This document shows, piece by piece, positions 18,663-29,145 of a stretch of DNA of 64,000 nt; positions within the stretch are counted from its first letter, which is position 1; every line of letters begins with the position of its first letter. The position numbers and the translations under genes are program-made. Source of the DNA: Peronospora farinosa (Eukaryota; Oomycota; Peronosporomycetes; Peronosporales; Peronosporaceae); assembly GCA_947646735.1 (NCBI GenBank), contig CANTFK010000072.1, forward strand, positions 248,001 to 312,000, read 5' to 3'. A model generated the notes under the pieces. The model was not told the origin of the DNA and made no database searches. It saw only the letters and a program-made list of their open reading frames with translations.

Positions 18663-20939
18663 TCAGCTAATATTTCTTCTCGGACTTGCAAAGAGTTCAT
18701 CACCTTCTGCATCAACTACGGCATCCTCATCTCTATCACCCAGACACTCGACAATATCATGCTGTAGATCCTGGGATTGCTGAAGGAGGGCTTGAAGCTC
18801 CAGATGAAAGGCACCAGCTGTAACCTCAGAGCGCGCGTAAACCCGTGGCAAATTGGAAGGTGGTCGTCGCGGTCGTCCACGCGGTGGTGCACGAGGTAGT
18901 GCAAACATATTATCGGCTGCAGGAGGAGGTAGTGCTGGGATCAAATGAGCAGGCGGATCGTGGTCCACTTGTTTCGTGGGTTTTGGGTGCGCGTGAGCCT
19001 GACGATGTGCGAGCACATCTCGCAGCTCGTTGACGAAACGTGGTTTTGGACCTGACGATGTTGTTGCAGCGTCTCTTTCCTGTCGCTTTAATAGCGCCTG
19101 TAAATCGAAACCTTCGTCGCCTGTACTCGTTCCTGTGAATACGACAGTGCAGTTCGGGTCTTCCAAAACTACAACCGATGACAGCTCTAATGGAGTGATC
19201 GGAGCGGAATGACAAACTCCTTCATCTTTGCTTGCTGCATCTCCACTGGCATTATCAAGATGATTATCTTGGCCTGTCAGTGCGCTCAATGCACTGTCAT
19301 AACTGCCCCACGCGTCGTGTAATTGCTGGGTCATAGATCGCATGGCATCACGGGAGCTGGACAGTCTTTCCGCCGCTGACTCTACGGAGAGAAGTTCGTA
19401 CTGTGCCGCGATTACTAATGATGTGAGTGTCTCGCTCGTTGACCGCAGCTCGTGCAGTTGTGAAGCAACACCTCGTAGGCGAATGTCGCTTGCAATTGAA
19501 ACAGGTACATGCTGCTTCACTTGCTGCCGATCTGAGGACATTGTATCTGGAGCACAGGCCTGCAGCATCATGGAATCCCTCGTAGGGTTCCACGCCTCGA
19601 GATCATCCTTCCACGTGCTCAATGTTTCGATCAAATGCTCAACTGTAAGCCGAAGCGAGCCTAATGTACGAAACAGACTCCAACCGACTATGGCGTCGCG
19701 ATATGAACAAGCGCATGCCAACTTTCGCGCGAGTACGGTGTGCACTGCGTTTTCCAGCAGCAAGACAGTCCGGTTGTGCTGCTTTGTCAGCGCCGTTAGC
19801 AGCAATGATGGAGCCTGGTCACCGGCGGGCGTTTCTTTTTCCACACAGTCTTGACTTCTGTCGCGTCTTGTGTATTCATCCTCCTTCACTAGAATTGAAG
19901 CTCGTATTTGGAGCTGCTCATTCACAGCTCTTAGCTTTCTTCGCAGCGGTAGACAGCGTAATTGGTTCTGTCTAGCAGTCGACGCAGCATTTTCTTCACT
20001 AGCGCCATCAGCACCATTGCCAAAATCGCTAGCTTCTAACCTACCTATTGGCGGCAGAAATCCCGTTCTGAGACGATAACCGCGAGTGGCCAATTCTGCA
20101 CGCTTTATTAGCGTCAAACTACACGCAAAAACCTTGTCGAATGCTTCCAATGCAGCTAAAAAAGCGTTCAGTGATCCTATCAATCGTCTCGAACGATATC
20201 TGTACCAAGCGAGTAGCAATTGCACACTTAGCTCCAGACTTAGAAGCACGAAAATGGCGACTCCGACGACCCATCCCATGGTCTGCACGAAAACACCTTG
20301 GTCAATACCTCGTCCAGCGATAACCATTGCTATCAGTACTACCAAAGCACCACCAATTACTGCAACAGACTGTATGTGTATCTTGTCTGTAACAACCACA
20401 TTGACACCACTCAATATTTCTGCTACTGCAACATGTCGGTTCCACCAATACTTCGACGGTACTGTAAACACTGTAGGATCACAGCCTGTCATTTGTTGCA
20501 AGTCTTCTCTACCCAATGAATTCCCACATAAAAGACACAGCACCACGTTATCCATCATCATCAATTGTATCAAGTACTTCTTGGTTTGCGCACCGAATCG
20601 TCGGATGAAATGTACAAAGCTCTGGAATCAATTGCCGTAATGCCACCATTTCGACACAATGTCGCATATGCTGAAGACCTTGGATCCAATTGTATGCACT
20701 TGATATTGGAGTCCATTGATCTTGTCTTGAACGCTTTCTAGCCATAGAATGAGGACATCGAGACAACAATGGAGTCATCGATTTATCATAATCATCTTCA
20801 GCAGCATCAAGTTCTGCATATATATATATGAAACCAGTAGAAAGTTAGTACACGTTGACATTTTCAATGCAAGAAATTATTCACATGTACCAGCCAAGTA
20901 CTGGCCCAATGGTGAATCAGACGTCACTGTGATTTCCAT
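18663..20939 (-). CDS. Vezatin-like membrane protein
   Basis: The protein is about 730 residues long. Vezatins are transmembrane proteins that bind myosin VIIA at adherens junctions in animals; fungal relatives also exist. Support comes from the start METVTSDSPLGQYLAELD-like exon (actual start MEITVTSDSPLGQYLAE) and two membrane segments (VAVIGGALVVLIAMVIAG and the WVVGVAIFVLLSLELSV stretch). The myosin-binding region LIKRAELATRGYRL and the family signature LEDPNCTVV add to this. Exon 1 is 20891-20939, followed by a 77-nt GT-AG intron (20814-20890), then exon 2. The frame changes once near 20510-20595. An 85-nt intron (20509-20593, weak GTGCGC donor) would fix it, as would a one-base error. 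The gene is divergent from glucosidase II with 171 bp between the starts. Confidence 0.75.
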
Positions 20940-21110
20940 CACCTAGATCAAAAAATCTTTGTAAATTAATAATAAAAATAATGAAAAATAATAATAATAT
21001 TAATGGTTATCAAATTAAAATGTCTATTATGTTTACTTCAGTTTTACTACTTCACACTGTCACTTTTTAGTATCCCCAATTCGCTAACGTACCACGTGGA
21101 GGTCAGAGAG
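20940..21110. promoter_or_regulatory. Shared promoter region between vezatin-like and GH31 genes
   Basis: The 171 bp separating the two divergent start codons are very AT-rich (ATTAATAATAAAAATAATG). Both promoters must lie here or overlap the genes. No clear initiator motif is seen. Confidence 0.5.
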
Positions 21111-24100
21111 ATGCGATCTCAATGGCTTCTGTTTGCAGTGACGGCATTTGCTTTGACCAGAACGGATGCAGTCGATCGCAGTAAGTTTCGTACGTGTGAG
21201 AAGACCCAGTTCTGTCACAAGTATCGTAACGTGCACTCAACTCCCAAGTTTCAAGTCGTACGTAGCAGTATCAGATCCGACTCAGATACCAATTTGGTCC
21301 GATTCCTAGTTGAGGATACGACTCAATTAGGTGGGGTCGATTTAGAAGGATCACTAGCTTTCGTACTTAATAAGGACAAGACGACTGTGCCAGTGCTACG
21401 AGTGCGTCTACAGGAAAAGTTTGAAGACCCAAAGGACCCGAAGACCAGGTGGACGAGCGAGGATATTCTCGTATCTGCGGCAGACGAGACGCAATCGTTG
21501 CGTCAATTGACGGCGGCAGAGGCGGGTTTAACTGCCTTAAGTAACGAGAATGACGTCCTGTTTTTTGCTCCTGAGGGACAAAAGAAAGGTACAAACCCTC
21601 ATATAGTGGCTGCCTTGAAGTTAGGCAAAGGGTTATTTGGTGTGGACTTGTACCTAAACGGGGTAAAGGTCGTATCTACCAATGACGATGGAAAGTTTCA
21701 CTATGAGATCCGTCAGGACCAATCAGCTGCTGAGGCACAGGCTGAAGCGGCTGATCAAGCGGCAGTGGACGCACACAATGGCAAGACCATTGTCGACTAT
21801 GGAGAGGACGGTCTCGCTATCTATGATGACGGTACTGTGCAGAAGAAGGAGGAAGAGTCGACCACGATCACTGCCACTGTAGATGCTGAAGGCAAAGTGG
21901 AAGGCTGGGAAGAGTCTTTTGATGGACATACGGACAAGAAGAAATATGGTCCAAGTTCGATCGGACTTGATGTGTCGTTCCATGGCTCGGCAGAAGCACC
22001 ACGCTCGTTGTATGGCATTCCAGAGCATGCAACAGATTTCGTTCTCAAGGATACGCTTGAACTGAGTGAAGATGATGAAGAAAGGAAAGTAGTGACTGAC
22101 CCGTACCGGCTGTACAATTTGGACGTGTTTGAGTACGAGCTGGATAACCCCATGGCGCTATATGGCGCGATCCCCGTGCTCGTTGCTGCAAACAAGGAAA
22201 ATACGGTTGGTATGTTCTGGAACAATCCAAGCGAAACCTTTGTGGACATTTGGACCAACGAAAATACAAACAGCAAGTCGAGCCACTGGCTGAGTGAGTC
22301 GGGTGTCTTTGATCTGTTCTTAATGGCAGGACCTAGCAGTGCGGATGTGTTTTCGCAGTATACGCTCCTGACGGGTCGAGCACAGCTGCCGCCTCTATTT
22401 TCTTTGGGATACCACCAGTGCCGCTGGAACTACAAGAACGAAGCGGACATGGCCCGTGTGGACGCTGGTTTTGACGAGCACCTGATCCCTTACGACGTGT
22501 TGTGGCTAGATATCGAGCATACCGACGGCAAGCGTTATTTTACATGGGACGAGCACGCCTTCCCTACGCCAAAGGACATGCAAGAGGCCGTGGCGCGGAC
22601 TGGTCGCAAAGTGGTGACTATTGTTGATCCACATATCAAGGTCAGTCAGTCCCAGGACAAGCAACCATACTACATTCACACAGAAGCTGAGGAACTCGGG
22701 CTGTTCATTAAGGACGAGCAGGGTAATGACTTCAAGGGTTGGTGCTGGCCAGGCGAGTCCTCTTACGTTGACTTTACATCGCCAAAAGCGCGTGCATGGT
22801 GGCGTCACCAGTTTCGCTATGAGAACTACCAAGGCAGTACCAAGCACCTGTACACATGGAACGACATGAATGAGCCATCGGTCTTTAACGGCCCGGAAGT
22901 GTCCATGCGCAAGGGTTGCATGAGCATTGCGGGAGTCGAGCACCGCGAATGGCACAACTTGTACGGTACCCTGTTTCAGCGGTCAAGTATGGAGGGCCTG
23001 CTTGTTCGACAGCAGCCTCCTCCGGAGCCGCTATCAGCGTTTGCTGAGGAGCTGCAGCTGACATCGGATATGGAACGTCCATTTGTGCTCTCTCGTGCGT
23101 TCTCCGCCGGCTCCCAGCGCTACGGTGCAGTCTGGACAGGTGACAACATGGCGGAGTGGGGCCACCTTCGTTACGCCACCAAGATGTTGCTTTCTCTGTC
23201 AGTATCCGGACTTACCTTTGTGGGTGCCGATGTTGGCGGATTTTTCGGCAATCCGTCCACTGAGCTGCTCTCGCGATGGAACCAGGCTGCTGCTTACCAG
23301 CCATTCTTCCGTGGTCATGCACACCACGATTCCGCTCGCCGTGAGCCTTGGGTGTTTGGTGAACCGACGACGTCACGTATCCGCGCTGCTATTCGTGAAC
23401 GCTATTCGCTGCTACCATACATCTACACACTGTTCCACGCGTGTTATGCTCGTGGAATGCCTGTCATGCGGCCGCTTTGGGTGCACTTTACACAGGAACC
23501 TCAGAGCTTTAGTGAAGAGGACCAATTTCTCTTGGGTGACGCTCTGCTCGTGAAACCGATTGTGGAAGAGGGCGTCGTGGCTACACATGTGTTTCTACCG
23601 TCAGAAAATGCTGAAGACAAGACAGTGTGGTACCAGGTGACCGACGGGTACAAGCGTTTCTTCGGTGGAAAGACATACGAGAATGTCCCTGCGCCGTTGG
23701 ACGCCATTCCGGTGTTTCAACGTGGTGGCACCATCTTGCCACGCAAGCAGCGTGTGCGTCGCAGCTCGGAGCTCATGCGCGACGACCCGCTTACTCTAGT
23801 GGTGGCGCTGGACCAGCACTTTGAGGCTCGCGGCGAGCTTTATGTGGACGATGAGCGCTCGCTGGCCGCTGAGCTCGAAAATGAGGGAACACTGGTATCG
23901 TTTCATCAGACGAAGGAAGGGTTGCGTTCGACGGCGGCGGCTGCTACCTTACAAGGCAAGCGCTACACCTCGCTCATGTGGGTGGAGCGAATCGAGGTGT
24001 ATGGATTTCAGTCCCAGGCTAACCTGCCCAAGCAGGTGCTTGTGGGCGGTGAGCGTGCTCTTGACTTCCAGTACGACGCTACCAGCGACCGTCTTGTGCT

Positions 24101-24170
24101 GCGCAAGCCGCAGATGCTGGTCACGGACGACTGGGAGCTCCGCTTCGTGTACGATCAAGCGCTCGAGTAA
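21111..24170 (+). CDS. GANAB: Glucosidase II alpha subunit (GH31), ER lumen
   Basis: This enzyme trims the two inner alpha-1,3 glucoses from N-glycans in the ER during glycoprotein folding. The protein is 1,019 residues long. I chose the ATG at 21111 because it starts a signal peptide (MRSQWLLFAVTAFALTRTDA), which the family needs; an upstream ATG at 21003 would add an unrelated hydrophobic stretch. The N-terminal Cys motif FRTCEKTQFC is typical of the subunit. The GH31 barrel shows DVLWLDIEH, the nucleophile motif WNDMNEPS (D near residue 585), and TGDNMAEW (acid/base D near residue 677). No introns and no KDEL signal; the enzyme is normally kept in the ER by its beta subunit. Confidence 0.93.
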   Translation: MRSQWLLFAVTAFALTRTDAVDRSKFRTCEKTQFCHKYRNVHSTPKFQVVRSSIRSDSDTNLVRFLVEDTTQLGGVDLEGSLAFVLNKDKTTVPVLRVRLQEKFEDPKDPKTRWTSEDILVSAADETQSLRQLTAAEAGLTALSNENDVLFFAPEGQKKGTNPHIVAALKLGKGLFGVDLYLNGVKVVSTNDDGKFHYEIRQDQSAAEAQAEAADQAAVDAHNGKTIVDYGEDGLAIYDDGTVQKKEEESTTITATVDAEGKVEGWEESFDGHTDKKKYGPSSIGLDVSFHGSAEAPRSLYGIPEHATDFVLKDTLELSEDDEERKVVTDPYRLYNLDVFEYELDNPMALYGAIPVLVAANKENTVGMFWNNPSETFVDIWTNENTNSKSSHWLSESGVFDLFLMAGPSSADVFSQYTLLTGRAQLPPLFSLGYHQCRWNYKNEADMARVDAGFDEHLIPYDVLWLDIEHTDGKRYFTWDEHAFPTPKDMQEAVARTGRKVVTIVDPHIKVSQSQDKQPYYIHTEAEELGLFIKDEQGNDFKGWCWPGESSYVDFTSPKARAWWRHQFRYENYQGSTKHLYTWNDMNEPSVFNGPEVSMRKGCMSIAGVEHREWHNLYGTLFQRSSMEGLLVRQQPPPEPLSAFAEELQLTSDMERPFVLSRAFSAGSQRYGAVWTGDNMAEWGHLRYATKMLLSLSVSGLTFVGADVGGFFGNPSTELLSRWNQAAAYQPFFRGHAHHDSARREPWVFGEPTTSRIRAAIRERYSLLPYIYTLFHACYARGMPVMRPLWVHFTQEPQSFSEEDQFLLGDALLVKPIVEEGVVATHVFLPSENAEDKTVWYQVTDGYKRFFGGKTYENVPAPLDAIPVFQRGGTILPRKQRVRRSSELMRDDPLTLVVALDQHFEARGELYVDDERSLAAELENEGTLVSFHQTKEGLRSTAAAATLQGKRYTSLMWVERIEVYGFQSQANLPKQVLVGGERALDFQYDATSDRLVLRKPQMLVTDDWELRFVYDQALE

Positions 24171-25651
24171 CGTAACGCTCGAGGTGCAGGTGTCGTTGAC
24201 AATAGTCAATCCATACAAACGAGTCATTCTACACAGCATGGTGCTTCCAATATGGACTCAGTGTAAACAACGTTGCTGGCAGATTTTGTAAGACGCTGTC
24301 TATAACTCTACCACTACATAAACTCGTGCTAATTAACACTTTGAGTCTCGAGTCAAGCTGCAACATTGGCTATCACTTTCTTCTAGACTATAACATTGCT
24401 CTCATAAGATGATGTTGTATCTCCGCACAAACTACTAAAAGTTCTTCTACAGTTCCTTTCTGAGTCGCCACATCATATATCACTGATGTGGCTACCTTTG
24501 TCGCTACGCTTAGCATACGATTTGCTCTATAGCCAGTCCACGTATTTCATACCAACTGCTGAAAGAATAAGAGCGAAGTACTTCCTGTAAAGCTCGAAGA
24601 GGTGTGTACCTAGTAGTTTTAAGTGACAGGTTGTGGGAAATCGGCATTTTTGTTCGCATAAGATGACATCGTGCTTTCGGAGAGTTCGATACCTTGACTT
24701 GACCCGAGAAACCCATCGTGAGCAGACTGGGCTTTCAAAAAGTTTGGCATTGTCTCATGAGCTTGAGATTTTTCAGTCGTCAGGTCAAGGGCATCGCAAG
24801 AAGATTCAAACTTTTAACTTAAACCCCCCCCTGTCAAAGTCTAAGCAAATGTTCAGGATCTGGAGATACAAAAGGCCCAGTGGAAATGGAAAAATGCAAT
24901 CGAGTTGTGTATCATTTCGATGCATTCACGTTTGATTCATCGATATATCCATATATCTTTGGGGGTTTGACGTTGATTAAAAAAGTCATTGCGATCTTTT
25001 TGCTGGGAAAGGATGTAGCTTGGAGAGCTGCTGCTTTTTGATGGCATCAAAGCTGAAAAAATGCGATGCCCATGCAGAGGAACCTACAATTACTGCATAT
25101 TGGTTCTTACCCTTGAAGTTACATGCGACTGTTCTTAGGAGCACCACATCTTGCCATCTGGTTCTGTACCGGGATAGAAAATGTCATCAGGGAGAGGGAG
25201 CGCCACCATCTGTCGATCAGAGGCCTTTTCTCATATGAAATGTGGTAGAAACGTGCCATCTAAACCTAAGCACCATGGAAAGAGCGTTACGTACCACGTC
25301 CTCTACTTCACGCTGTCCGAGATTTGCAAGGTCAAATACGATTCTAAGTGAGAGTTTTCAACTACGACGAGCAATATCAAATTGATAATGACCGTTTGAT
25401 TTCTACTAGTTAAATAGTTACATTAATGCACCAAATTTGTCGTGACGGTCTTCATCTGATTACTACTGGCATTAAAGGCGACTTTGAACCCAGGTCATGT
25501 CGTTGCATCTTGCCGTCGCATCAGGTTAGGTGTGACAAAAAAACGGCTTTTCTCGCACGTCTGAGCTCTATTGGTTGTAATGACGGTGCAACTGAACGTA
25601 AAAGAAAGAAAGAAAAGGTACATCATGACTGGATCTTTCAGTACCCTATCG
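24171..25651. other. No recognisable gene
   Basis: This 1.5-kb spacer is rich in short stop-broken frames. The longest (100 codons, 24633-24935) has no known content. Its right end must contain the promoter of the secreted protein gene. Confidence 0.55.
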
Positions 25652-25667
25652 TCATTCTTCGTTTTTC
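25652..25667 (+). promoter_or_regulatory. Candidate oomycete initiator element
   Basis: TCATTCTTCGTTTTTC fits the oomycete initiator plus flanking pyrimidine region as I recall it (TCATTY followed by a T-rich core). It lies 55 bases before the ATG at 25722, a normal distance for this group. Confidence 0.5.
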
Positions 25668-25721
25668 CCTACTCAAGGCAAGCCTTCAGTCCGTCGGTTT
25701 CTTTGATTACTTTCTTCTACG

Positions 25722-27398
25722 ATGAAACTTAGCCTCGTCTTACTCATCGCTGCCGGTTTGGTGTCAACAGTCTCCACTGCAGACACCACGTCCGGTGAAA
25801 CGGTCGCCGATACGTCGGAAATAATGATTCCATCATCGTCAACGAATAATGACAACTTGTCGGACAAGTTGGTGAGTGACGACAACTTGTTGGACACGTC
25901 GATGAATGATGACAAAACGTCTGACACGTCCACCACAAAATCTGACGCGCCAACGACAAAATCTGACACGTCCACCTCAAAATCTGACACGTCCACCTCA
26001 AAATTTGACGCGTCTACCACAAAATCTGACGCGTCAACGACAAAGTCTGACACGTCAACAGCGCAGATTGCGCCCGGCCCTGATCCGTTTGCGAAGCTCA
26101 AGACGATCAAGCACTCTTCCGATTCATACCACATGCCCGCTGTTCGCGTCGTACATGCCCGTGTGCAGAGCGATGATCCTGAGCTCGTGGATGGTGTGTT
26201 TACCTCAAGCTTTGGTAAAGGCGACCTGAAGGCCGGTTACTTGAGTGCCATGGACACGGTCAACACCGCGTCGGTAGAGGGGTCGCTCATGTATGTTCAA
26301 GCTGAAGGAATTAACATCAATGTCCGTGCTAAGAAAGAGCGATGTGTACGCAAGTCTGGCATGGCCAATATCGTCTTTTATGAGATTATTATCGTGCAGA
26401 CAAATGAGACGTTGGCTCAGTTTCAAGAGACATGGGGCGAAACGCCCGAGTACGGCCCGATGCTGCCCATGGATAGCGGCCGCTGTACGCCTCTATCGGG
26501 TGATGACGACTTCCCTCCTGGTTGTCTGCAGTTTAATGGCGACGACGATCAGCCGAACGTCGGACCGTTCGTTGGTGCCGGCACCAAGGTCGACGATGTT
26601 CGAGCTCCGTATCCGAACAATGTCTGGTTCTCCTTCGCGAGTACGTGTCCGCTGAAAACCTGGAGTGAGAAGACGGACGAGTGCCGTAAGAAAACTCGCA
26701 AGGGCCTTTGTGACTATGGTGAGGGCCCCGACGGCGTCGACTGTACTTTCGCTTACAACATCTTGGGCTGGGTCACTATCGATGACATTGTCGGTATCAC
26801 TTCCATCGAGAACCCGACAACAGGATCTACGTATGCCAACTTTACGGAGTGGTGTTTGGCTAACAAGAGCCACACGGAGTTTGCGGCAAATGCCGAAACC
26901 GGCGAGTTTGAAAAGGGTCTGCCGTTCTGGGAGGACCCGCTTAACACGACCGCGAACGCTGCTCGCGCCAAGGCGGTAGTAACTACATACATGTCGACTC
27001 TTACTTCGGGCTCAACGCAGATTGATAAGGATGTCATCTCCGCCTTCAAAGCGCTGCCTACCCCTGAGGAACTCGCTGCTGTAAATCCGCCGTGCTATAT
27101 GACGGTGGAGGCGTGTGGATCCGGCAACGGATGCAAGCGTGTTGGCTACTCCCAGCTCTGCACTGCGTGCGAGGCTGACGAGGGCTGCGAGACCGGTGGA
27201 AAGGGCTTTGTATACCCGAAGCTTGAGAAGGCATTTACAAAGTTGTCCGACAAAGAGACCACGACGAAGCTGAAGGACGGAAGCAAACCCGACGGTGGAA
27301 CGAGTGCTGACTCGAAAAAATCCGGTGCTGCTACACATGTGTCTTTCACTATCGCTTCAGTAGCTGTTGGTGTCCTGACTGCAGTGCTTGCTTTGTAA
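25722..27398 (+). CDS. Secreted, probably GPI-anchored protein with Ser/Thr repeats
   Basis: The protein is 558 residues long and of unknown function. It has an N-terminal signal peptide (MKLSLVLLIAAGLVSTVSTA) and a Ser/Thr/Asp-rich low-complexity stalk at residues about 60-113, built of 7-residue units. A globular part with about 14 cysteines and the N-glycosylation sites NET, NFT, NKS and NTT follows. The C-terminus is a hydrophobic tail (VSFTIASVAVGVLTAVLAL) after a small-residue site, as in GPI-anchored proteins. The Cys-rich end (EACGSGNGCKRVGYSQLCTA) suggests disulfide bonding. It would sit at the cell surface or wall. Homologues in other oomycetes are likely but I cannot name the family. 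An initiator-like motif lies 55 bp upstream. Confidence 0.8.
   Translation: MKLSLVLLIAAGLVSTVSTADTTSGETVADTSEIMIPSSSTNNDNLSDKLVSDDNLLDTSMNDDKTSDTSTTKSDAPTTKSDTSTSKSDTSTSKFDASTTKSDASTTKSDTSTAQIAPGPDPFAKLKTIKHSSDSYHMPAVRVVHARVQSDDPELVDGVFTSSFGKGDLKAGYLSAMDTVNTASVEGSLMYVQAEGININVRAKKERCVRKSGMANIVFYEIIIVQTNETLAQFQETWGETPEYGPMLPMDSGRCTPLSGDDDFPPGCLQFNGDDDQPNVGPFVGAGTKVDDVRAPYPNNVWFSFASTCPLKTWSEKTDECRKKTRKGLCDYGEGPDGVDCTFAYNILGWVTIDDIVGITSIENPTTGSTYANFTEWCLANKSHTEFAANAETGEFEKGLPFWEDPLNTTANAARAKAVVTTYMSTLTSGSTQIDKDVISAFKALPTPEELAAVNPPCYMTVEACGSGNGCKRVGYSQLCTACEADEGCETGGKGFVYPKLEKAFTKLSDKETTTKLKDGSKPDGGTSADSKKSGAATHVSFTIASVAVGVLTAVLAL
25919..26060 (+). repeat. 21-bp tandem repeats coding for KSD(T/A)(S/P)T(T/S)
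   Basis: About seven imperfect 21-bp units encode the Ser/Thr stalk of the secreted protein. Units differ at a few bases, so copy number could vary between strains. Confidence 0.85.
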
Positions 27399-27961
27399 GC
27401 TCATTGATGATGCATCGAAACGATTGAATGGAGGCTTTGACTAGTTAATGCAAGATCATTAAAAAGTTTTTCTTTAACATCACGACTTTATTTCTTGTAA
27501 CCGATGCATGTGCTGACGTAAGGATGACACTACTTGGTAATAGCGGCGCGTGCCAGCACAATGTTCAAGCATGTGTCTTTTACTAGACTAAGCATCGTGC
27601 ACTATTTTCCTTATTTCTTCGACATCCATGTATACGCATGCAATTACAGTTTATGGTTTACAAACATCTATTTGAGTCTCTTTATCTTCGCCATTATCAG
27701 GTTTTCTTTCTCACGCATGGAAGATAAAGTCCAAGAGAAGACGAGAAGTGTCCTCACCAGAAAATCTCGCTCATCTGTTACGTCCAACACTGAGCATCCA
27801 ACGAGCGAATAAGCCAACAAGTCACAACAAAACAAAATTGGTCATATGCATCTTGTTTTTTCGTCCTTTATCCAGCCATACTCGTTTTTCTCTTCTTCGT
27901 GTCTTCATCTTCACTCTTTTCAGAAACCAAAACAAAAAAGAATCGCCACACATCGCCATTA
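27399..27961. other. Convergent intergenic spacer
   Basis: This holds the 3' ends of the secreted protein gene and the Rab gene. The sequence is pyrimidine-rich on the plus strand. No gene is seen. Confidence 0.6.
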
Positions 27962-28796
27962 TTATCCACAACAGCTGTTCTTGTCTTTGCCAGTGTCCAC
28001 ATGCGTCGCTCCTCTCACTCTCAGTCCGCTGCTTCTCGAAACACCTAGAGTACCAGGATCATCATCCTCCACAATCTGAATGGGTTGTCCCCGTCCTCCA
28101 CCGCGACTTCTCGGAGGTTCCTCTGTCGTGTTCACCTGTCCCTGTTGCGTCTCCATCTGTGTACTTTTTCTCTCTTGCCGCATTTTACTAGGTGGTGGTC
28201 TAGCTAATGGCTCCTCACCATTGTCCTCCTCATCGTCCGCAATTAACGCACTACCTTTCTTCTTCCTGCCACCCGTACGACTCAACATACGACGTGTGAG
28301 TTCCACAAACACGTCCTCAAGTCCTCGATTAAGTTTCGCCGACGTGACAAAGTGTGCAGCTCCCACTGATTCAGCATATCGCCTGGCTTCTTCCTCTGGT
28401 ACTTTTCGATTCCGATGCAAATCACTTTTATTCCCTGCAATACAAATGGAAATATCGTCTCCCACAATACGTCGCAATTCCCGGACCCACGTACGAACTT
28501 TACGAAATGATTCTGCATCCGTAATATCATAAACCAAGAGAGCTCCATCAGCATCACGATAGTAAATAGGTCCTAACGCATGGAAACGTTCTTGTCCTGC
28601 TGTGTCCCATAATGAAAGTCCCACTCGATGATTGTCCACAAGTAATCGTTTATCCAAATATGACGCTTGAAGGGTTGAAACTTGTCGTTCGTCATATTCA
28701 CCTTTTATGTAACGTACAAGAATGGACGTTTTACCCACGCGACCTATAAGGGGGAATATATATATATATATATAACAATATAGAGGAAAATATTAG

Positions 28797-28840
<44 letters not shown>

Positions 28841-28932
28841 GCGCTTTGTTCTTCTATAACGTCTTCTTCTTCTTCTTTTGTACCTTCACCCAATAGCACA
28901 ACCTTGAATTTCTTCGTCGAACGTTCACTCAT
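27962..28932 (-). CDS. RAB21: Rab21-type small GTPase, two exons
   Basis: Exon 1 (28884-28932) encodes MSERSTKKFKVVLLGE. A 140-nt GT-AG intron (28744-28883) follows, and exon 2 (27962-28743) completes the P-loop as GEGRVGKTS. The protein is 276 residues. Switch II reads WDTAGQERFHALGPIYYRDA, which is characteristic of Rab21. NKSD and TSAK are the base-binding motifs, and the C-terminus is SCCG for prenylation. Rab21 regulates early endosomal traffic. A charged, low-complexity insert of about 70 residues lies between the GTPase core and the CC tail and is longer than in animal Rab21. The gene is divergent from the lipase gene with 213 bp between the start codons. Confidence 0.92.
28755..28836. 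repeat. Microsatellites in the Rab21 intron
   Basis: A (TA)n run at about 28755-28774 and an 18-unit (GA)n run at 28801-28836 lie within the only Rab21 intron. They are likely to be variable in length. Confidence 0.9.
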
Positions 28933-29145
28933 AATGGAAGATAGAGGGAGAAAACGAGAGCAAGAATGATGGTCCTTTAACACGAGAACTTTTTTTCTAC
29001 TTTTTTATCTTCTTTTTTAAGAACAGTGGAAATATATTATTGGTTGAAATTACAATATAACATTTCAGCCAATCAACGATCGATATGGTACTTATTGGCA
29101 TCAAACGAAACGTTGATTGGATAAAACGACTTCCATTTCGACACG
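28933..29145. promoter_or_regulatory. Bidirectional promoter with inverted CCAAT boxes
   Basis: CCAATCAACG at 29069-29078 and its exact inverse CGTTGATTGG at 29111-29120 flank a 32-bp core between the divergent Rab21 and lipase genes. The longer string TTTCAGCCAATCAACG (29063-29078) is repeated exactly, inverted, upstream of the Pho88-like gene at 58618-58633. Confidence 0.6.

Noticed and set aside
25673..26134. Minus-strand frame rich in VDVSDFEVD repeats
   Set aside because: It is the antisense of the Ser/Thr stalk repeats of the secreted protein, with no start context or splice support.
27534..28191. Plus-strand frames across the Rab21 3' end
   Set aside because: They are phenylalanine- and serine-rich shadows of pyrimidine-rich spacer and the antisense of Rab21.
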